From positions 1-64,000 of the forward strand of contig PBAL01000075.1 of the NCBI GenBank assembly GCA_002715965.1: DNA of 64,000 bases, in the 5' to 3' direction. Below are positions 8,400 to 18,091 of this stretch, one piece after another (position 1 is the first letter of the stretch; the number at the start of each line of letters is the position of its first letter). Source of the DNA: Verrucomicrobiales bacterium. Its GTDB lineage: Bacteria > Verrucomicrobiota > Verrucomicrobiia > Limisphaerales > JAYPXF01. Made by a program: the position numbers and the translations under genes. The notes beneath the pieces were generated by a model. That model saw only the letters and a list, made by a program, of their open reading frames with translations. It was not told the DNA's origin and ran no database searches.

Positions 8400-10958
8400 C
8401 TACTTCTCCGTTCGTTTCGAAAATCCTCCAACCCACCAGGGACTCGACCAGGCTATCTCACCGTTCAGTTGCCTTACGCGAACGTAGTAGTAGTCACCTT
8501 GCCGCGGCAATTTCGTGTCCGTGAACTCCAGATCGTATACAAGCTCACCGTCGTATCGAATCCTCCGGAGCTGAACCGTGTCAGTGAACTGTTCAACGCG
8601 TCTTACATCCCGCTGCCTGCCGTCCGCCAGTTTGGCCAAGGAAAACTCAACCAACCGCCGTTCAAGCCGCGCCGGCGTGCGATACATCGCCGGCGTGCTC
8701 GGTCTCTCAGTGGCTCCATTCAGCTGGAGCTGAATTTTCGCGTCGGGACGAATCTCCGCCAATTCGAGGACCAGGTTCTTGTGCGCCCCGCGCGTCATCA
8801 GTCGCAACGGCACTTCATTCGGATTGTCGCCGGGCGGACCGACACTCTCAGACAAACGGTTCTCCAACGATGGCGATTCCACTGTCTTCAACTTCGCGCC
8901 AGAAACCAGGACGTTGCCCCGCCACGGCCGCCAACCGCGCGGACTATCGCGCACACCGGGTTCGGTCGAGGAATGAAAGCTGATTTCGTATCGCTGCACA
9001 TCTGCATCTCCCGACACTTCGGTCAACAAATCCTTCGTCCAGATTGGCGAGCCATTCTTGATGACGGTGATTTGATCGATTGGCGCCGTGCCCACAATCT
9101 TACCCACTATGCGACGCTTGACCTTTTGTGGCAGACGCCTGCCCATCGGCGAACCATTCAATTTGAGGTCCAAAATAATTCGATCCCCAGTCGTCGCGTA
9201 GGCGGACAGGTTCTTCATTGCTGAAAAAATCGAATCACGCGTTTTCTCCTCTGCCCAAACCGCAGCAAGCCCCCCCCGCGCCGCTAGCCCACCAGGCAGT
9301 GGAGTGCTGTATCCGGGATGACTCAGATGATCGTCCGATGCCGCAATGAACCCCACTTCGTGTCCGTGCTTGAGATACATGCGACCGAACCACTCGAAGT
9401 AGCCATGCATCGACATGATTTCCACAAGGGTCTCCATGTGCGCTTCGTTCATCCGATATTCACCGGGCTGATGCGCGTGCGGAATGATCAGGACATCCTT
9501 CATGTCGTTTTCATTCGCGAGCCGCCGATAAAGTTGTGAGAGAACCGGTGCGGTCTGATTGGGAACGCGCTTTCGATCGGTGGTATCCCGAAAGAAGACA
9601 TTGTGATGTCCGCCAAAGCGTGTCTTGACCGTCCATTCGTAACCGGCGATTGCAACAAACTTCCCATCTTCGTTGTACTGCTCGGTCTTCTGAAGCAGCG
9701 TCTTCCACTCGAAGTCGTCCATCCAAAGGTCGTGTTCGGACAGGGTCAGAAAATCCAATCTGGCATCGTCGCGACCGAACTTGAAGTAGGCATCCGGCGT
9801 TCCCTGGCCTTCGGCAAAGCCACAGTGACCGTGCGTCTCCCCCCAATACACGCGCGGCCCGGCATCCGCACGAACCCAGACCGGATTGCTCTCGCCCTTG
9901 ATCTGCCCATCGGGACTCCGAATCTTGAAACGATAAATTCCCGGTTCATCGAAACTCCGATTTTTCAGAAGTGTGACCGACCCCTTGCCCGCTGGGATAC
10001 TCGCGAACGGCCGTCCGTTCACCGACACCTGATACGCCGGCGTTATCCCGCTCGCGCGATTGTAGTAGAAATCTTCGCTGCGAATTGAGATGTCGAACTT
10101 CTCACCTGGCGCGACCATCGAAGGAACAAACCCGCGGACGGAAACAGTCGAACCGCCTCCGATTCGGTAGGTCTGCAGGGGTAGTGTATAAAGATCGCGA
10201 TTGCCCCTGAGGTTCACGTAGATCGGCAGTGGAAAAGCGTCATTGCTGTAGGTCTGAACGCGAAATCCTTTCGAGCCGCCACTGCGATCACCGTAGGTAA
10301 TGGTCACCGTGTCGCCCTTTCTGAGCCGCCCTTCACGCAGCACAAAGAACAGGCCCGGCGCCCCGCGCCTGAATCCGCCGTGCATGCCCTGAAGCGCCCG
10401 CGTGTTTGGTTCGAACTTCGCAGCGTGATTGGAAGATCTGATCGTGATGTAATTGTCCTGTTCCGGATTGCTCGTTTGGTAGAGCCCCTGGTTGGACATG
10501 AAATGTTTTGCCACCAGAAAGCCGCCACCCTCAACCATCGGCATGTCACCAAAGTGATAGGTTTGTCGAATGGTCACGAAACTTCCCGGCGCAAATGGAC
10601 CAGTTGAATCCGTGGTCAACTTCCCGATGGCATTTGGACGTTCATCGCGAATCTTCAACTCGCGAATGGACTGATCCATCAACAACATGTTCCCGGGTTC
10701 AGTCGCATTGCGGCCCATGACACGGGCAATGAGGGCAGGTAACTCCACTGGAAGAGTTCCCCCGTTCAGCGCATGTGCGTTTGCCCACTTCCAAAGGACC
10801 TGGGACCGGGCGACACCATTCTCCCTGTTGCTTGGTTGATCGGCAACGTCCTGCTTGAGTTGTTCAACCGCACTGCGCAGTTCCGCACTCAGATAGTCGG
10901 CGGACACCGCTGTATCTGCTGACAAAACGAGTATCAGGGAGAGGCAAATCAGTCGCAT
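8400..10958 (-). CDS. Secreted DUF3604 (PHP-like) metallohydrolase
   Basis: Exported protein of 852 residues. The central part matches DUF3604, a family related to PHP phosphoesterases: the putative metal motifs VYWGETHGHCGFAEG and LTLSEHDLWMD are both present, followed by HAHQPGEY and DDHLSHPGY. The ATG at 10958 begins a clear signal peptide (MRLICLSLILVLSADTAVSA); the frame is open upstream but reads into the preceding gene. The N-terminal 350 residues look like a beta-rich extension with no domain I recognise. It sits 14 bases downstream of the 447-residue gene, so the two are probably one operon. The family substrate is unknown; a role in degrading sulfated or phosphorylated polymers is only a guess from the neighbourhood. 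Confidence 0.85.
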   Translation of the reverse strand: MRLICLSLILVLSADTAVSADYLSAELRSAVEQLKQDVADQPSNRENGVARSQVLWKWANAHALNGGTLPVELPALIARVMGRNATEPGNMLLMDQSIRELKIRDERPNAIGKLTTDSTGPFAPGSFVTIRQTYHFGDMPMVEGGGFLVAKHFMSNQGLYQTSNPEQDNYITIRSSNHAAKFEPNTRALQGMHGGFRRGAPGLFFVLREGRLRKGDTVTITYGDRSGGSKGFRVQTYSNDAFPLPIYVNLRGNRDLYTLPLQTYRIGGGSTVSVRGFVPSMVAPGEKFDISIRSEDFYYNRASGITPAYQVSVNGRPFASIPAGKGSVTLLKNRSFDEPGIYRFKIRSPDGQIKGESNPVWVRADAGPRVYWGETHGHCGFAEGQGTPDAYFKFGRDDARLDFLTLSEHDLWMDDFEWKTLLQKTEQYNEDGKFVAIAGYEWTVKTRFGGHHNVFFRDTTDRKRVPNQTAPVLSQLYRRLANENDMKDVLIIPHAHQPGEYRMNEAHMETLVEIMSMHGYFEWFGRMYLKHGHEVGFIAASDDHLSHPGYSTPLPGGLAARGGLAAVWAEEKTRDSIFSAMKNLSAYATTGDRIILDLKLNGSPMGRRLPQKVKRRIVGKIVGTAPIDQITVIKNGSPIWTKDLLTEVSGDADVQRYEISFHSSTEPGVRDSPRGWRPWRGNVLVSGAKLKTVESPSLENRLSESVGPPGDNPNEVPLRLMTRGAHKNLVLELAEIRPDAKIQLQLNGATERPSTPAMYRTPARLERRLVEFSLAKLADGRQRDVRRVEQFTDTVQLRRIRYDGELVYDLEFTDTKLPRQGDYYYVRVRQLNGEIAWSSPWWVGGFSKRTEK

Positions 10959-10972
10959 TGGTTCAGCTGCGT

Positions 10973-12316
10973 TCAGTTCTTCCCAAACCGGCTCGATTGC
11001 TCCGAGATGTCCTCCCCATTCGAGAGACTCACCAGGTTGTTGTAGGTCTGCTCCATGAGTCCGGTCGTTTTTGGATCGAGTGAAAGCTCTTCGTTCATCA
11101 CGCTGTTGAGCAGTTCGATCCGCGCCTGAATGACGTTCGGATCGTCCGGAACGGGTTGCCATCCATACTCACGAAACCCACCGCCATCCAAACTCGCAAT
11201 GGCGAAATAGCGCGTGAAGGCGTCTTCCCGTGTTGTCGCGCTGATGAGCGATCGAAAGATATCGTTGGCCTGCGGATCCGTTCCAAAATGCGACTGGCTC
11301 ATGCCGACCAATCGTCGGCGGTCCAGCGGATCCTCGAGATTCGGATCGGCGTAAACCCCGGCGATCAGGGGCATCAATTGATCCTTCATGGTCTGCGCAA
11401 CGAACCCGATCACCGTGTGGTCCAACTTGCCTTCCGGGGTAATCATCGCCAGCTGCGTTTCATTGAGGATCGAGGTATCGCCAAAATGCGCCAGCACGCT
11501 GAAGAGGTAAGTCCGCGAAAGCCGGTCGTCCTGTACACCGTCGGTGATCTCGATTGGATTGTTCAAGCGCGAGCGCGCCACCGAGACGGCAAGCTCGCGA
11601 TGTTTCCCGGGTGACAGTTTCTCCAGCCAGGCAACGATCGTCGCGACTTCGACACCCCGCGCCGCCTTGGTCAATGATGCTACGAGGATCTTCTCTGCAT
11701 CGTCCCCACCGATTCGATACGTAGACTCAAACAGCCCCAAGCGCAGTGTGGGAGGCACATCGTATTCCCCGTTCGGTAATCCCAGCTTCAACGTCCTGCG
11801 CCACTCAGCAAAGCGATCGCCCAACCTGCCCTTCAACTTCGCATTGGCAGCAGCTTCCTTCGCAGTTTTTGTTGCGGTTGTTTCCTTGTTCTCCGCCGGT
11901 TCACTCTTGCCTGTGATATGCACATCCTCATTTCGATCGATGTAACGTTTGATCCCCTGCAGTGCCGAGGCCTGCAGGTCCACGATGCTCTCAAATTGAT
12001 GAACAATCTGCCGACGCTGTATTGAACGGCGTTGTTCGGGTTCGTTGACCAATTCGATGATGCGATCGATGAAGGCCTGCGCACCGGGCGTAACCCCGGA
12101 GGCCACCTCCACCTCATTCGTGATCCGCTCCACCTGCACACTCGTCCGACTGGCTTTCGCGAGTTCCGCATCCATCTTCTTCCGCGCAGCCTTCATGGCC
12201 GAACCGGCTTCCGCCTGCGCAGCAATGATCTTCGACGAGGCACGATTTGATGCCACGAGAAACCCGGCCAAACCGGCCACAACGACAGCTAATGAAATTG
12301 AAGCAAGAATCTTCAT
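10973..12316 (-). CDS. Membrane-anchored helical protein of unknown function
   Basis: Protein of 447 residues that I do not recognise. An N-terminal hydrophobic segment (LAVVVAGLAGFLVASNR) is followed by an Ala/Glu/Lys-rich, probably coiled-coil stretch (residues about 30-70), suggesting a single-pass inner-membrane anchor with a periplasmic body. The remainder is mostly helical. It has an Ala/Lys-rich stretch near residues 145-160 and ends with SSRFGKN. The ATG at 12316 is preferred over an upstream one at 12337 because it starts MKILASIS, a better anchor. It precedes the DUF3604 gene by 14 bases, so the two may act together. It is divergent from the esterase gene, with 131 bases between for two promoters. 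Confidence 0.7.
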   Translation of the reverse strand: MKILASISLAVVVAGLAGFLVASNRASSKIIAAQAEAGSAMKAARKKMDAELAKASRTSVQVERITNEVEVASGVTPGAQAFIDRIIELVNEPEQRRSIQRRQIVHQFESIVDLQASALQGIKRYIDRNEDVHITGKSEPAENKETTATKTAKEAAANAKLKGRLGDRFAEWRRTLKLGLPNGEYDVPPTLRLGLFESTYRIGGDDAEKILVASLTKAARGVEVATIVAWLEKLSPGKHRELAVSVARSRLNNPIEITDGVQDDRLSRTYLFSVLAHFGDTSILNETQLAMITPEGKLDHTVIGFVAQTMKDQLMPLIAGVYADPNLEDPLDRRRLVGMSQSHFGTDPQANDIFRSLISATTREDAFTRYFAIASLDGGGFREYGWQPVPDDPNVIQARIELLNSVMNEELSLDPKTTGLMEQTYNNLVSLSNGEDISEQSSRFGKN

Positions 12317-12447
12317 TGAATTCGGGAAACTCTCCATTAATCCCCGGCAGATGTCGAACGTTACGCGTGAGGGTCAGCTACAGCCCGCATTCCAATTGTC
12401 GGCAAGAAATTCCTTCAATCCTTTTGGTTCATCCGCATCCTGCCCGC

Positions 12448-14031
12448 ATGCAATCCCGGTTCGTATTCGCACTTACAGTTCTTGTCCTTTCCGCGTTCCC
12501 ATCCGCGGCCCTCGAACCCGCCTCACACTTCAGCGATCATATGGTTCTGCAACGCGATGCCAACGTGCCTGTCTGGGGTAAAGCTGAAAAACGTGCGATG
12601 GTGAAGGTGTCGTTCGCCGGGCAAAACAAATCAACCAAGGCAAACAAGGCCGGTGAATGGAGGCTTCAACTCGATCCGCTGAAGGCGTCTTCCAGGAATC
12701 GATCGATGACGATCAGCAGTGCAGGGAAGGCGAAGACGATCGAGAATGTGTTGGTCGGTGAAGTATGGGTTGGATCGGGGCAATCCAACATGGCGGGGCA
12801 GGCGGGCCGCTATGCGGCCAAAGATCACACGCTTAAAAAACTCATCGCCTCGGCGCCATATCCATCCATTCGCCTGATGCGTGGAGGGCCAAAGCCGGTT
12901 TGGGAAGAAGCAAGCGAAGCCAACGTGTCACGCTTTTCGGCACTGGCCATTTCGTTTGGGGAAGCTCTTCACCGACAGTTGGACGTGCCGGTCGGTTTGA
13001 TTGTCGGTGCGGTCGGCGGAACGCCTTCCCACGCTTGGATGCCCGAGGAGATATTCGAGAACAGCGAGCGCTGCAAGAAGGAGATCGCTGAATTCGCCAA
13101 GACGTACGACGCAGTTCGGGCGCAAAAACAACACGAGGCCAAATTGGCCGCGTTTGAGAAAGCTGCTGCGAAAGCCAAGGCCGAAGGCAAGAAAGTCCGT
13201 GGCCGCAAACCACGCCCTCCGGTCAATCCCGGCGAATCCACGCGCGGTGGCAAAACGGGCGGATTGTTCGATCGCTTTATTCGTTCGAGTTCGGGCTATG
13301 CGATTCGTGGTGTGCTATGGGACCAAGGAGAAGCCGGTTCGGGGATACTCGGCCTCGGGCAATACAGTTCCATGACTGAACTCATCCGCGGTTGGCGCGA
13401 GCTGTGGGGACAGGGCGATTTTCCGTTCCTGTTCGTGCAGAAGCCCAGCGGCATGGGGAACGCCTTTTCGAAGAAAGACCCAATCACCCGTGAGGCCAAT
13501 GCGTTCACGAAAGCCCTCCCCGACATTCGTCGCATTGGTGTCGGCAAGAGCCGCTACATCTACACGCGCCTCATGCTGGACAACGAAAACGCATGGATGG
13601 TTCCTGCATCCGACCTGGGACCGCAGGTGCACCCGATCAACAAGTGGGGTTACGGAAATCGCGCCGCGCAGATTGCACTGCAGAAGGTCTACGGCACGGA
13701 CATTCAAGCCTACGGTCCCGTTTACGCATCTCACAGAATCGAAGGAGACAAAGTGCGCGTGACCTTCAACGAATCAGGCGCGGGCCTGGTCGCCGCGCAC
13801 GCGGACTCGGCTCAAGGATTTGCGCTGAGCTCCGACGATGGGAAATGGCATTGGGCGAAGGCGAAGATCGCCGGCAAGAACTCAGTCGTTCTGAGCAGCG
13901 GTGAGGTGAAGAAGCCGAAGCATGTTCGCTATGCATATTCGGGAAACCGGACTTGGGCGAATCTCTTCAACATGGAAGGACTGCCGGCATTGTCGTTCAC
14001 CACGGAGGAAGTGGATCTCTCACAGCGTTGA
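12448..14031 (+). CDS. Secreted sialate O-acetylesterase family protein (SGNH fold)
   Basis: Predicted exported carbohydrate esterase of 527 residues that would remove O-acetyl groups from sugars. The nucleophile block is GSGQSNM with Ser113, the hallmark of the sialate O-acetylesterase branch of SGNH hydrolases. A second conserved block, VGAVGGTPSHAWMP, and a C-terminal QVHPINKWGYGNR bring in the likely catalytic His. Residues 1-21 form a signal peptide, which is why the ATG at 12448 is used rather than the longer open frame. A Lys/Ala/Arg-rich insertion (residues about 220-255) may be a surface loop. It ends 3 bases from the stop of the convergent PHP-type gene. Confidence 0.87.
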   Translation: MQSRFVFALTVLVLSAFPSAALEPASHFSDHMVLQRDANVPVWGKAEKRAMVKVSFAGQNKSTKANKAGEWRLQLDPLKASSRNRSMTISSAGKAKTIENVLVGEVWVGSGQSNMAGQAGRYAAKDHTLKKLIASAPYPSIRLMRGGPKPVWEEASEANVSRFSALAISFGEALHRQLDVPVGLIVGAVGGTPSHAWMPEEIFENSERCKKEIAEFAKTYDAVRAQKQHEAKLAAFEKAAAKAKAEGKKVRGRKPRPPVNPGESTRGGKTGGLFDRFIRSSSGYAIRGVLWDQGEAGSGILGLGQYSSMTELIRGWRELWGQGDFPFLFVQKPSGMGNAFSKKDPITREANAFTKALPDIRRIGVGKSRYIYTRLMLDNENAWMVPASDLGPQVHPINKWGYGNRAAQIALQKVYGTDIQAYGPVYASHRIEGDKVRVTFNESGAGLVAAHADSAQGFALSSDDGKWHWAKAKIAGKNSVVLSSGEVKKPKHVRYAYSGNRTWANLFNMEGLPALSFTTEEVDLSQR

Positions 14032-14034
14032 GAA

Positions 14035-16113
14035 TCATTTGTTGCCAATCCAGATGGGCTGAGTGAATGCGCCATTGCCGGCAACATCCCAAACCTCCAA
14101 CCTTGCCCATTTGCGCCCCTTGAGATTGATTCGCAATCGTAACGTCTCCGTTCCGAATGCTTCTCGATTCTTCAACGAAACACGTTTTTGATACACCTGT
14201 TCACCGTCGCCTGAGACAATGGCGATGAACGCTGGAGGAAACGTCCATTCCAGTGTCGCGTCCAATTGTGCAGAAGAGAGATCGTCGGCCGCGAGAGTTT
14301 GTCCGGAACGACCTCCATTGATCCTGAACTCCGGTAGCAGCATCTCTCCCGTGGAAACGAAGAATTCACCGTTCCTCAGTGCATCCAGAACCGGTTTCCA
14401 TCCTTCTTCGTACCTGGGAACGCGATCCAGCTTCAGATAGTTGATGTTCATGTGCCCCCACAGTTCGTAGTCCTGCCGAATCTTGAAAACATCCACTTCA
14501 CCGAGGATGTATTTGGGCGTTCCCCAGTTCGCCATGTCATCTTCCAGGTCGAGAACACGCTCGCCCAGACGTTCGCGCGAAAGATCCGCCGGCATGGACT
14601 TCCAAGCCGCGCCGAGGAATCGGTCACTCTTGTAGTAGTCCTTCTGCCGATAACGATCGGGGTAACCGGTTGAACTCTTGATGCGTGCGTGCGCTGTCCA
14701 ATTCAGGCCGTTCTCGATCTGGAAGAGCTTCAACACGTCGGCGCTGCTTCCCACGTGATACACTTTGCCGAAGCCCGGTTTTTCCTGAACGAAGGGCTGA
14801 CCTTTTCGATTGAGAACCCAATACACCGGCTTGGGAAAAAAGCTGATCCAATGTCCACCCAGATGGACGTTCGGTTCTTCTCCGGGCAGCAACAGAAAGC
14901 CCGGTTCGGAGAGGCGTTTGCACTCGTCGTGCATCACCTTCAGCTGGCGCAGTCGCTCATCGGTCTTGAGGCGAGGCGTCTTGCCTTTGTGGAATTCGGC
15001 CAGGTGAACAACGTCCACCCCCATGCGTTTGAAGACCTGTTTGAATCCTGGATTCCCCAGGCGCCTGTCCTCGGCAGGCTTAGAGACCTTGCTCTGAATC
15101 ACATCCAGCGAGTGCTCCACATGGTAATGGCTGGTGAAGGTCTTGAACCCGGGAAGCGGTTTGAATCGATCCCCGCGTGTGAATCGTTTCACTTCCTTCA
15201 TCGTTTCCTCGCTGGAATTGCCCGCGAGCAGGAAGAAGCCCAGTCGCTGCTCGGTCTTTGGCGGTGCGTTGAACCATGGAACAAACCTCTGATCACCGTC
15301 CAGTGGTTGTCGGATTCCGAGGCCGGATTCGCGGACCATTCCGCGGTAGCCCGTGCCCTGCCACGTGAAGCCAAAGTTGTCGGCAAAATCCAACGGATAG
15401 AAATATTGATGAGGCGCTGCGAACACTGCGACGGCTCCCTTCGAATTCTCCGCCATCACCATCCGGTGGCGCACCGAGAGCGGGGAGGCTTTCATCCGCG
15501 GATCCAATCTCCGCCAGCGATCGGTTGAATCGATACCGGCGGTGCTCGACCAGCCTGGGCCAGAGGAAACAATGCCCGCGTCGTACACAATCGCACGCCG
15601 ATCTTCTTCAGTGGAAAGCAATGCCTCCACGTGAACGAGACGACATCCCGCATAAACCGTGAATCGCACGCTCCCGCTGAACTCGCCCGCTGAGAGCCCT
15701 TCAACCGTGACGGACGTCGATCGCCCCTCCGAATACACCCGTGCCGATTTGATGTCGAGTTTCGCCCGGTGCTGCTTGTAAGGCCGCTTGTGAACCTTGT
15801 CGAAGAATCGAATCCAACCTCGGCGCGGATCCATGTCGCGGGAACCAACGGTCACAAGGAACACCGGATCCACGTCCTGAAGAATGCCCCGATCAGTCCG
15901 AATTTCCGAAATGAGCGGATTGTCATCGGCAGTGTTCAGCGTGAGACCCGCAGGCGCGTGAGGTTCCGCAAACCATTTTAGTTGAATCTTCTCTCCTTCG
16001 ACCGCGACCGATATTCCCGAATCTCGATTATATTTCGCGATATCGACCGAAGCCGCATCTGCAACCGCCACACTGAAAAACACGAACAATAACAAAGAGC
16101 CCGTTCTCAACAT
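14035..16113 (-). CDS. Secreted CehA/McbA-like PHP-domain metallohydrolase
   Basis: Exported protein of 692 residues with a signal peptide (MLRTGSLLLFVFFSVAVADA). The N-terminal ~300 residues are beta-rich and unassigned. The C-terminal half has scattered His/Asp/Glu motifs of a PHP-like metal site: TSHYHVEHSLD, VVHLAEFHKG, EEPNVHLGGHW and WTAHARI. The element ALRNGEFFVSTGEMLLP is the phrase seen near the end of CehA/McbA-type domains, followed by a small beta domain. The match is by motif and layout only, so the call is moderate. It is convergent with the esterase and divergent from the amidohydrolase, with 159 bases between starts. Together with the DUF3604 gene it gives two secreted PHP-like enzymes within 8 kb. 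Confidence 0.7.
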   Translation of the reverse strand: MLRTGSLLLFVFFSVAVADAASVDIAKYNRDSGISVAVEGEKIQLKWFAEPHAPAGLTLNTADDNPLISEIRTDRGILQDVDPVFLVTVGSRDMDPRRGWIRFFDKVHKRPYKQHRAKLDIKSARVYSEGRSTSVTVEGLSAGEFSGSVRFTVYAGCRLVHVEALLSTEEDRRAIVYDAGIVSSGPGWSSTAGIDSTDRWRRLDPRMKASPLSVRHRMVMAENSKGAVAVFAAPHQYFYPLDFADNFGFTWQGTGYRGMVRESGLGIRQPLDGDQRFVPWFNAPPKTEQRLGFFLLAGNSSEETMKEVKRFTRGDRFKPLPGFKTFTSHYHVEHSLDVIQSKVSKPAEDRRLGNPGFKQVFKRMGVDVVHLAEFHKGKTPRLKTDERLRQLKVMHDECKRLSEPGFLLLPGEEPNVHLGGHWISFFPKPVYWVLNRKGQPFVQEKPGFGKVYHVGSSADVLKLFQIENGLNWTAHARIKSSTGYPDRYRQKDYYKSDRFLGAAWKSMPADLSRERLGERVLDLEDDMANWGTPKYILGEVDVFKIRQDYELWGHMNINYLKLDRVPRYEEGWKPVLDALRNGEFFVSTGEMLLPEFRINGGRSGQTLAADDLSSAQLDATLEWTFPPAFIAIVSGDGEQVYQKRVSLKNREAFGTETLRLRINLKGRKWARLEVWDVAGNGAFTQPIWIGNK

Positions 16114-16272
16114 GCCTTGATCCCAGCATCGCACAACACCGACCGCAAGGAATGAGTCGCGCTCGTGTGGATTCAATGGACTCACTGCCTTCATGTTTCA
16201 TTGGGTTTCGCGCCGCGATGCCAAGAGCCTTGTTTCTCCGTTGGCTTGCAATTCACGGAGCTTTCCTTCTCG

Positions 16273-17211
16273 ATGATCGGAATGAACTTCAATCGCCGTG
16301 AATTCCTCGCCACCTCCTCCGCAGCTGCAGCCGGGTTGGCTGCCGGTTGTACCACCGCTCCACAACCCGTCGCAAAGTCCGGATACATTGACGCGCATGT
16401 CCATGTGTGGACACCCGATACCACGGCCTATCCGCTGGCCGAGGATTACACAAAGGATCGAATGAAGCCGCCCAGCTACACGCCGGAGGAATTGTTCGCG
16501 CAATGCCGGCCGCATGGGGTGTCGCGAATCGTCCTGATTCAGATGAGTTATTACAAGTTCGACAACTCCTACATGCTGGACATGATGCGCAAGCACGAAG
16601 GCGCGTTTGGAGGCGTGGCAATCGTGGACGAAACCAAGCGCGAGGTTGGCGCTCGCATGCGGGACTTGATGGAACAGGGCGTGCGTGGATTTCGGCTGTA
16701 TACCTGGAAGGACAAGGCGGAACTGTGGCAGAACTCCGCGGGCATGAAGGAGATGTGGAAGACGGGCGCCGATTCCAATCTGTCAATGTGCCTCCTGGCC
16801 AACCCCGACGCACTCACCAACGTGCATGCCATGTGCAGCCAATACCCGGAAACGCCGGTGGTGATCGATCACTTCGCGCGCATCGGCATCAGTGGAAAGG
16901 TCGATCAGGAACAACTCGATCAACTTCTTGCGTTGTCGAAATTCAAGACAGTGCATGTGAAGACTTCGGCCTTTTACGCACTCGGGAAGAAAAAGCCTCC
17001 TTACACCGATCTCGGTCCGATGATCCGCCAGCTACGCGATGCCTACGGAGCCGAACGACTGATGTGGGCCACGGATTGTCCTTACCAGTCCGGCGAGGGC
17101 CACGGTTATGGCCCGTCCCTCGAACTGATTCGCGACCGTCTCGATTTCCTCAGCGATTCGGACAAGGAGTGGATGTTGCGGAAAACAGCTGAAAAGGTGT
17201 TCTTCAGTTGA
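16273..17211 (+). CDS. Tat-exported amidohydrolase (amidohydrolase_2 family)
   Basis: Metal-dependent hydrolase or lactonase-like TIM barrel of 312 residues. The N-terminus carries a twin-arginine signal (NRREFLATSSAAAAG) ending in a cysteine (GLAAGC), so it may be a lipoprotein. The metal motif DAHVHVW near residue 40, the central VVIDHFARIG and the C-terminal MWATDCPYQ are typical of the amidohydrolase_2 family, which includes 2-pyrone-4,6-dicarboxylate lactonase and sugar-lactone hydrolases. The ATG at 16273 sits 12 bases after GGAG; another ATG at 16282 is too far from it. It is followed by the ECF sigma region. Substrate unknown. Confidence 0.85.
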   Translation: MIGMNFNRREFLATSSAAAAGLAAGCTTAPQPVAKSGYIDAHVHVWTPDTTAYPLAEDYTKDRMKPPSYTPEELFAQCRPHGVSRIVLIQMSYYKFDNSYMLDMMRKHEGAFGGVAIVDETKREVGARMRDLMEQGVRGFRLYTWKDKAELWQNSAGMKEMWKTGADSNLSMCLLANPDALTNVHAMCSQYPETPVVIDHFARIGISGKVDQEQLDQLLALSKFKTVHVKTSAFYALGKKKPPYTDLGPMIRQLRDAYGAERLMWATDCPYQSGEGHGYGPSLELIRDRLDFLSDSDKEWMLRKTAEKVFFS

Positions 17212-17215
17212 TCAG

Positions 17216-17932
17216 ATGCCAAACTAGGAATTCTCAGCCACGCACCGGTCACTGGTCATGCGAGCGACCGACCGGGAGGACTCCGACGCCGGGGAAGCGC
17301 TGACGCAACTCTGCCAAAGATACTGGTATCCGCTCTACGCCTACGTGCGGAGGCGGGGGCAGTCGCCTCACGACGCGCAAGACCTGACCCAGGCCTTCTT
17401 TGCGCGTCTGTTGGAAAAGAAGTTGTTGGAGCGGATGGACCGCTCGAAGGGGAAATTCAGAACCTTCCTGCTGAGTTCGATGAAGCACTTCCTCACCGAT
17501 GAATGGAAACGCAGCCAGGCGCAGAAACGGGGAGGTCAGACGACGATTCTTTCGATCAATGAGGAAAGCGCTGAGGATCGATACGCGCTTGAACCCGCAG
17601 ACAGTCTCTCGCCCGACCAGCTTTATGAACGACGTCGGGCAATGACGATCCTGGATCAGGCGATGGCTTCTTTGGAGCCGGAATACCGGAGCGCGGGGAA
17701 GGCCGAATTGTTTGATGGACTGAGTGGTTCCCTGCTCGGCGCAAAGGAGGCGTCGTATTCCAAAGTGGGCGAACGATTGGGACAGGCGGAGGGAGCGGTG
17801 AAGGTCGCAGCCCACCGTCTTCGGAAGCGCTTCCGAAACCACCTCCGTGCTGAGGGGGCACAAACGGTTGGTGAGGAGGCGGACATCGATTTTGAATTGC
17901 AGGAATTGTTCAACGCGATGCGTGGCGGGTGA
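17216..17932 (+). pseudogene. ECF sigma factor with an in-frame amber codon near its N-terminus
   Basis: Sigma-70 family factor of the large (~220 residue) planctomycete/verrucomicrobial ECF type. Region 2 (YWYPLYAYVRRRGQSPHDAQDLTQAFFARLL) and region 4 (SYSKVGERLGQAEGAVKVAAHRLRKRF) are both present and intact. The family normally begins with a phrase like FPTTHWSLV. Here the codons just before the ATG at 17258 encode FSATHRSLV, so coding similarity extends upstream. That frame reads ATG-CCA-AAC-TAG from 17216, with an amber codon at 17225. Either the gene is newly inactivated, or it now starts at 17258 as a shortened 224-residue protein. The partner serine/threonine kinase often found next to such factors is missing. 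I lean towards decay, but the downstream reading frame is clean. Confidence 0.6.
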
Positions 17933-17991
17933 CGACACGCAGCAGGAGGAGGCTAGTACTCCGTCAGCAATGGAATGACGGTTTGTCTGGG

Positions 17992-18056
17992 TCTTAATCG
18001 TTGTCTTGATCTCGGATTCGGAGGGCATGAGACAAGGATGAAGAGAACGATTAAGA
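17992..18056. repeat. Perfect 11-bp inverted repeat between convergent genes
   Basis: TCTTAATCGTT at 17992-18002 is matched exactly by AACGATTAAGA at 18046-18056, with 43 bases between. An inner pair (TTGTCT at 18001, AGACAA at 18030) could extend a hairpin. It lies between the ECF sigma gene and the ABC permease. There is no T-run after it, so it is more likely a dispersed repeat than an intrinsic terminator. Confidence 0.65.
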
Positions 18057-18091
18057 GCAGCCCGTCAATACACGTATGACGCAACACTGGT

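Noticed and set aside
14689..15528. A 279-codon plus-strand frame over the PHP-like gene
   Set aside because: Antisense shadow without motif, start context or neighbours.
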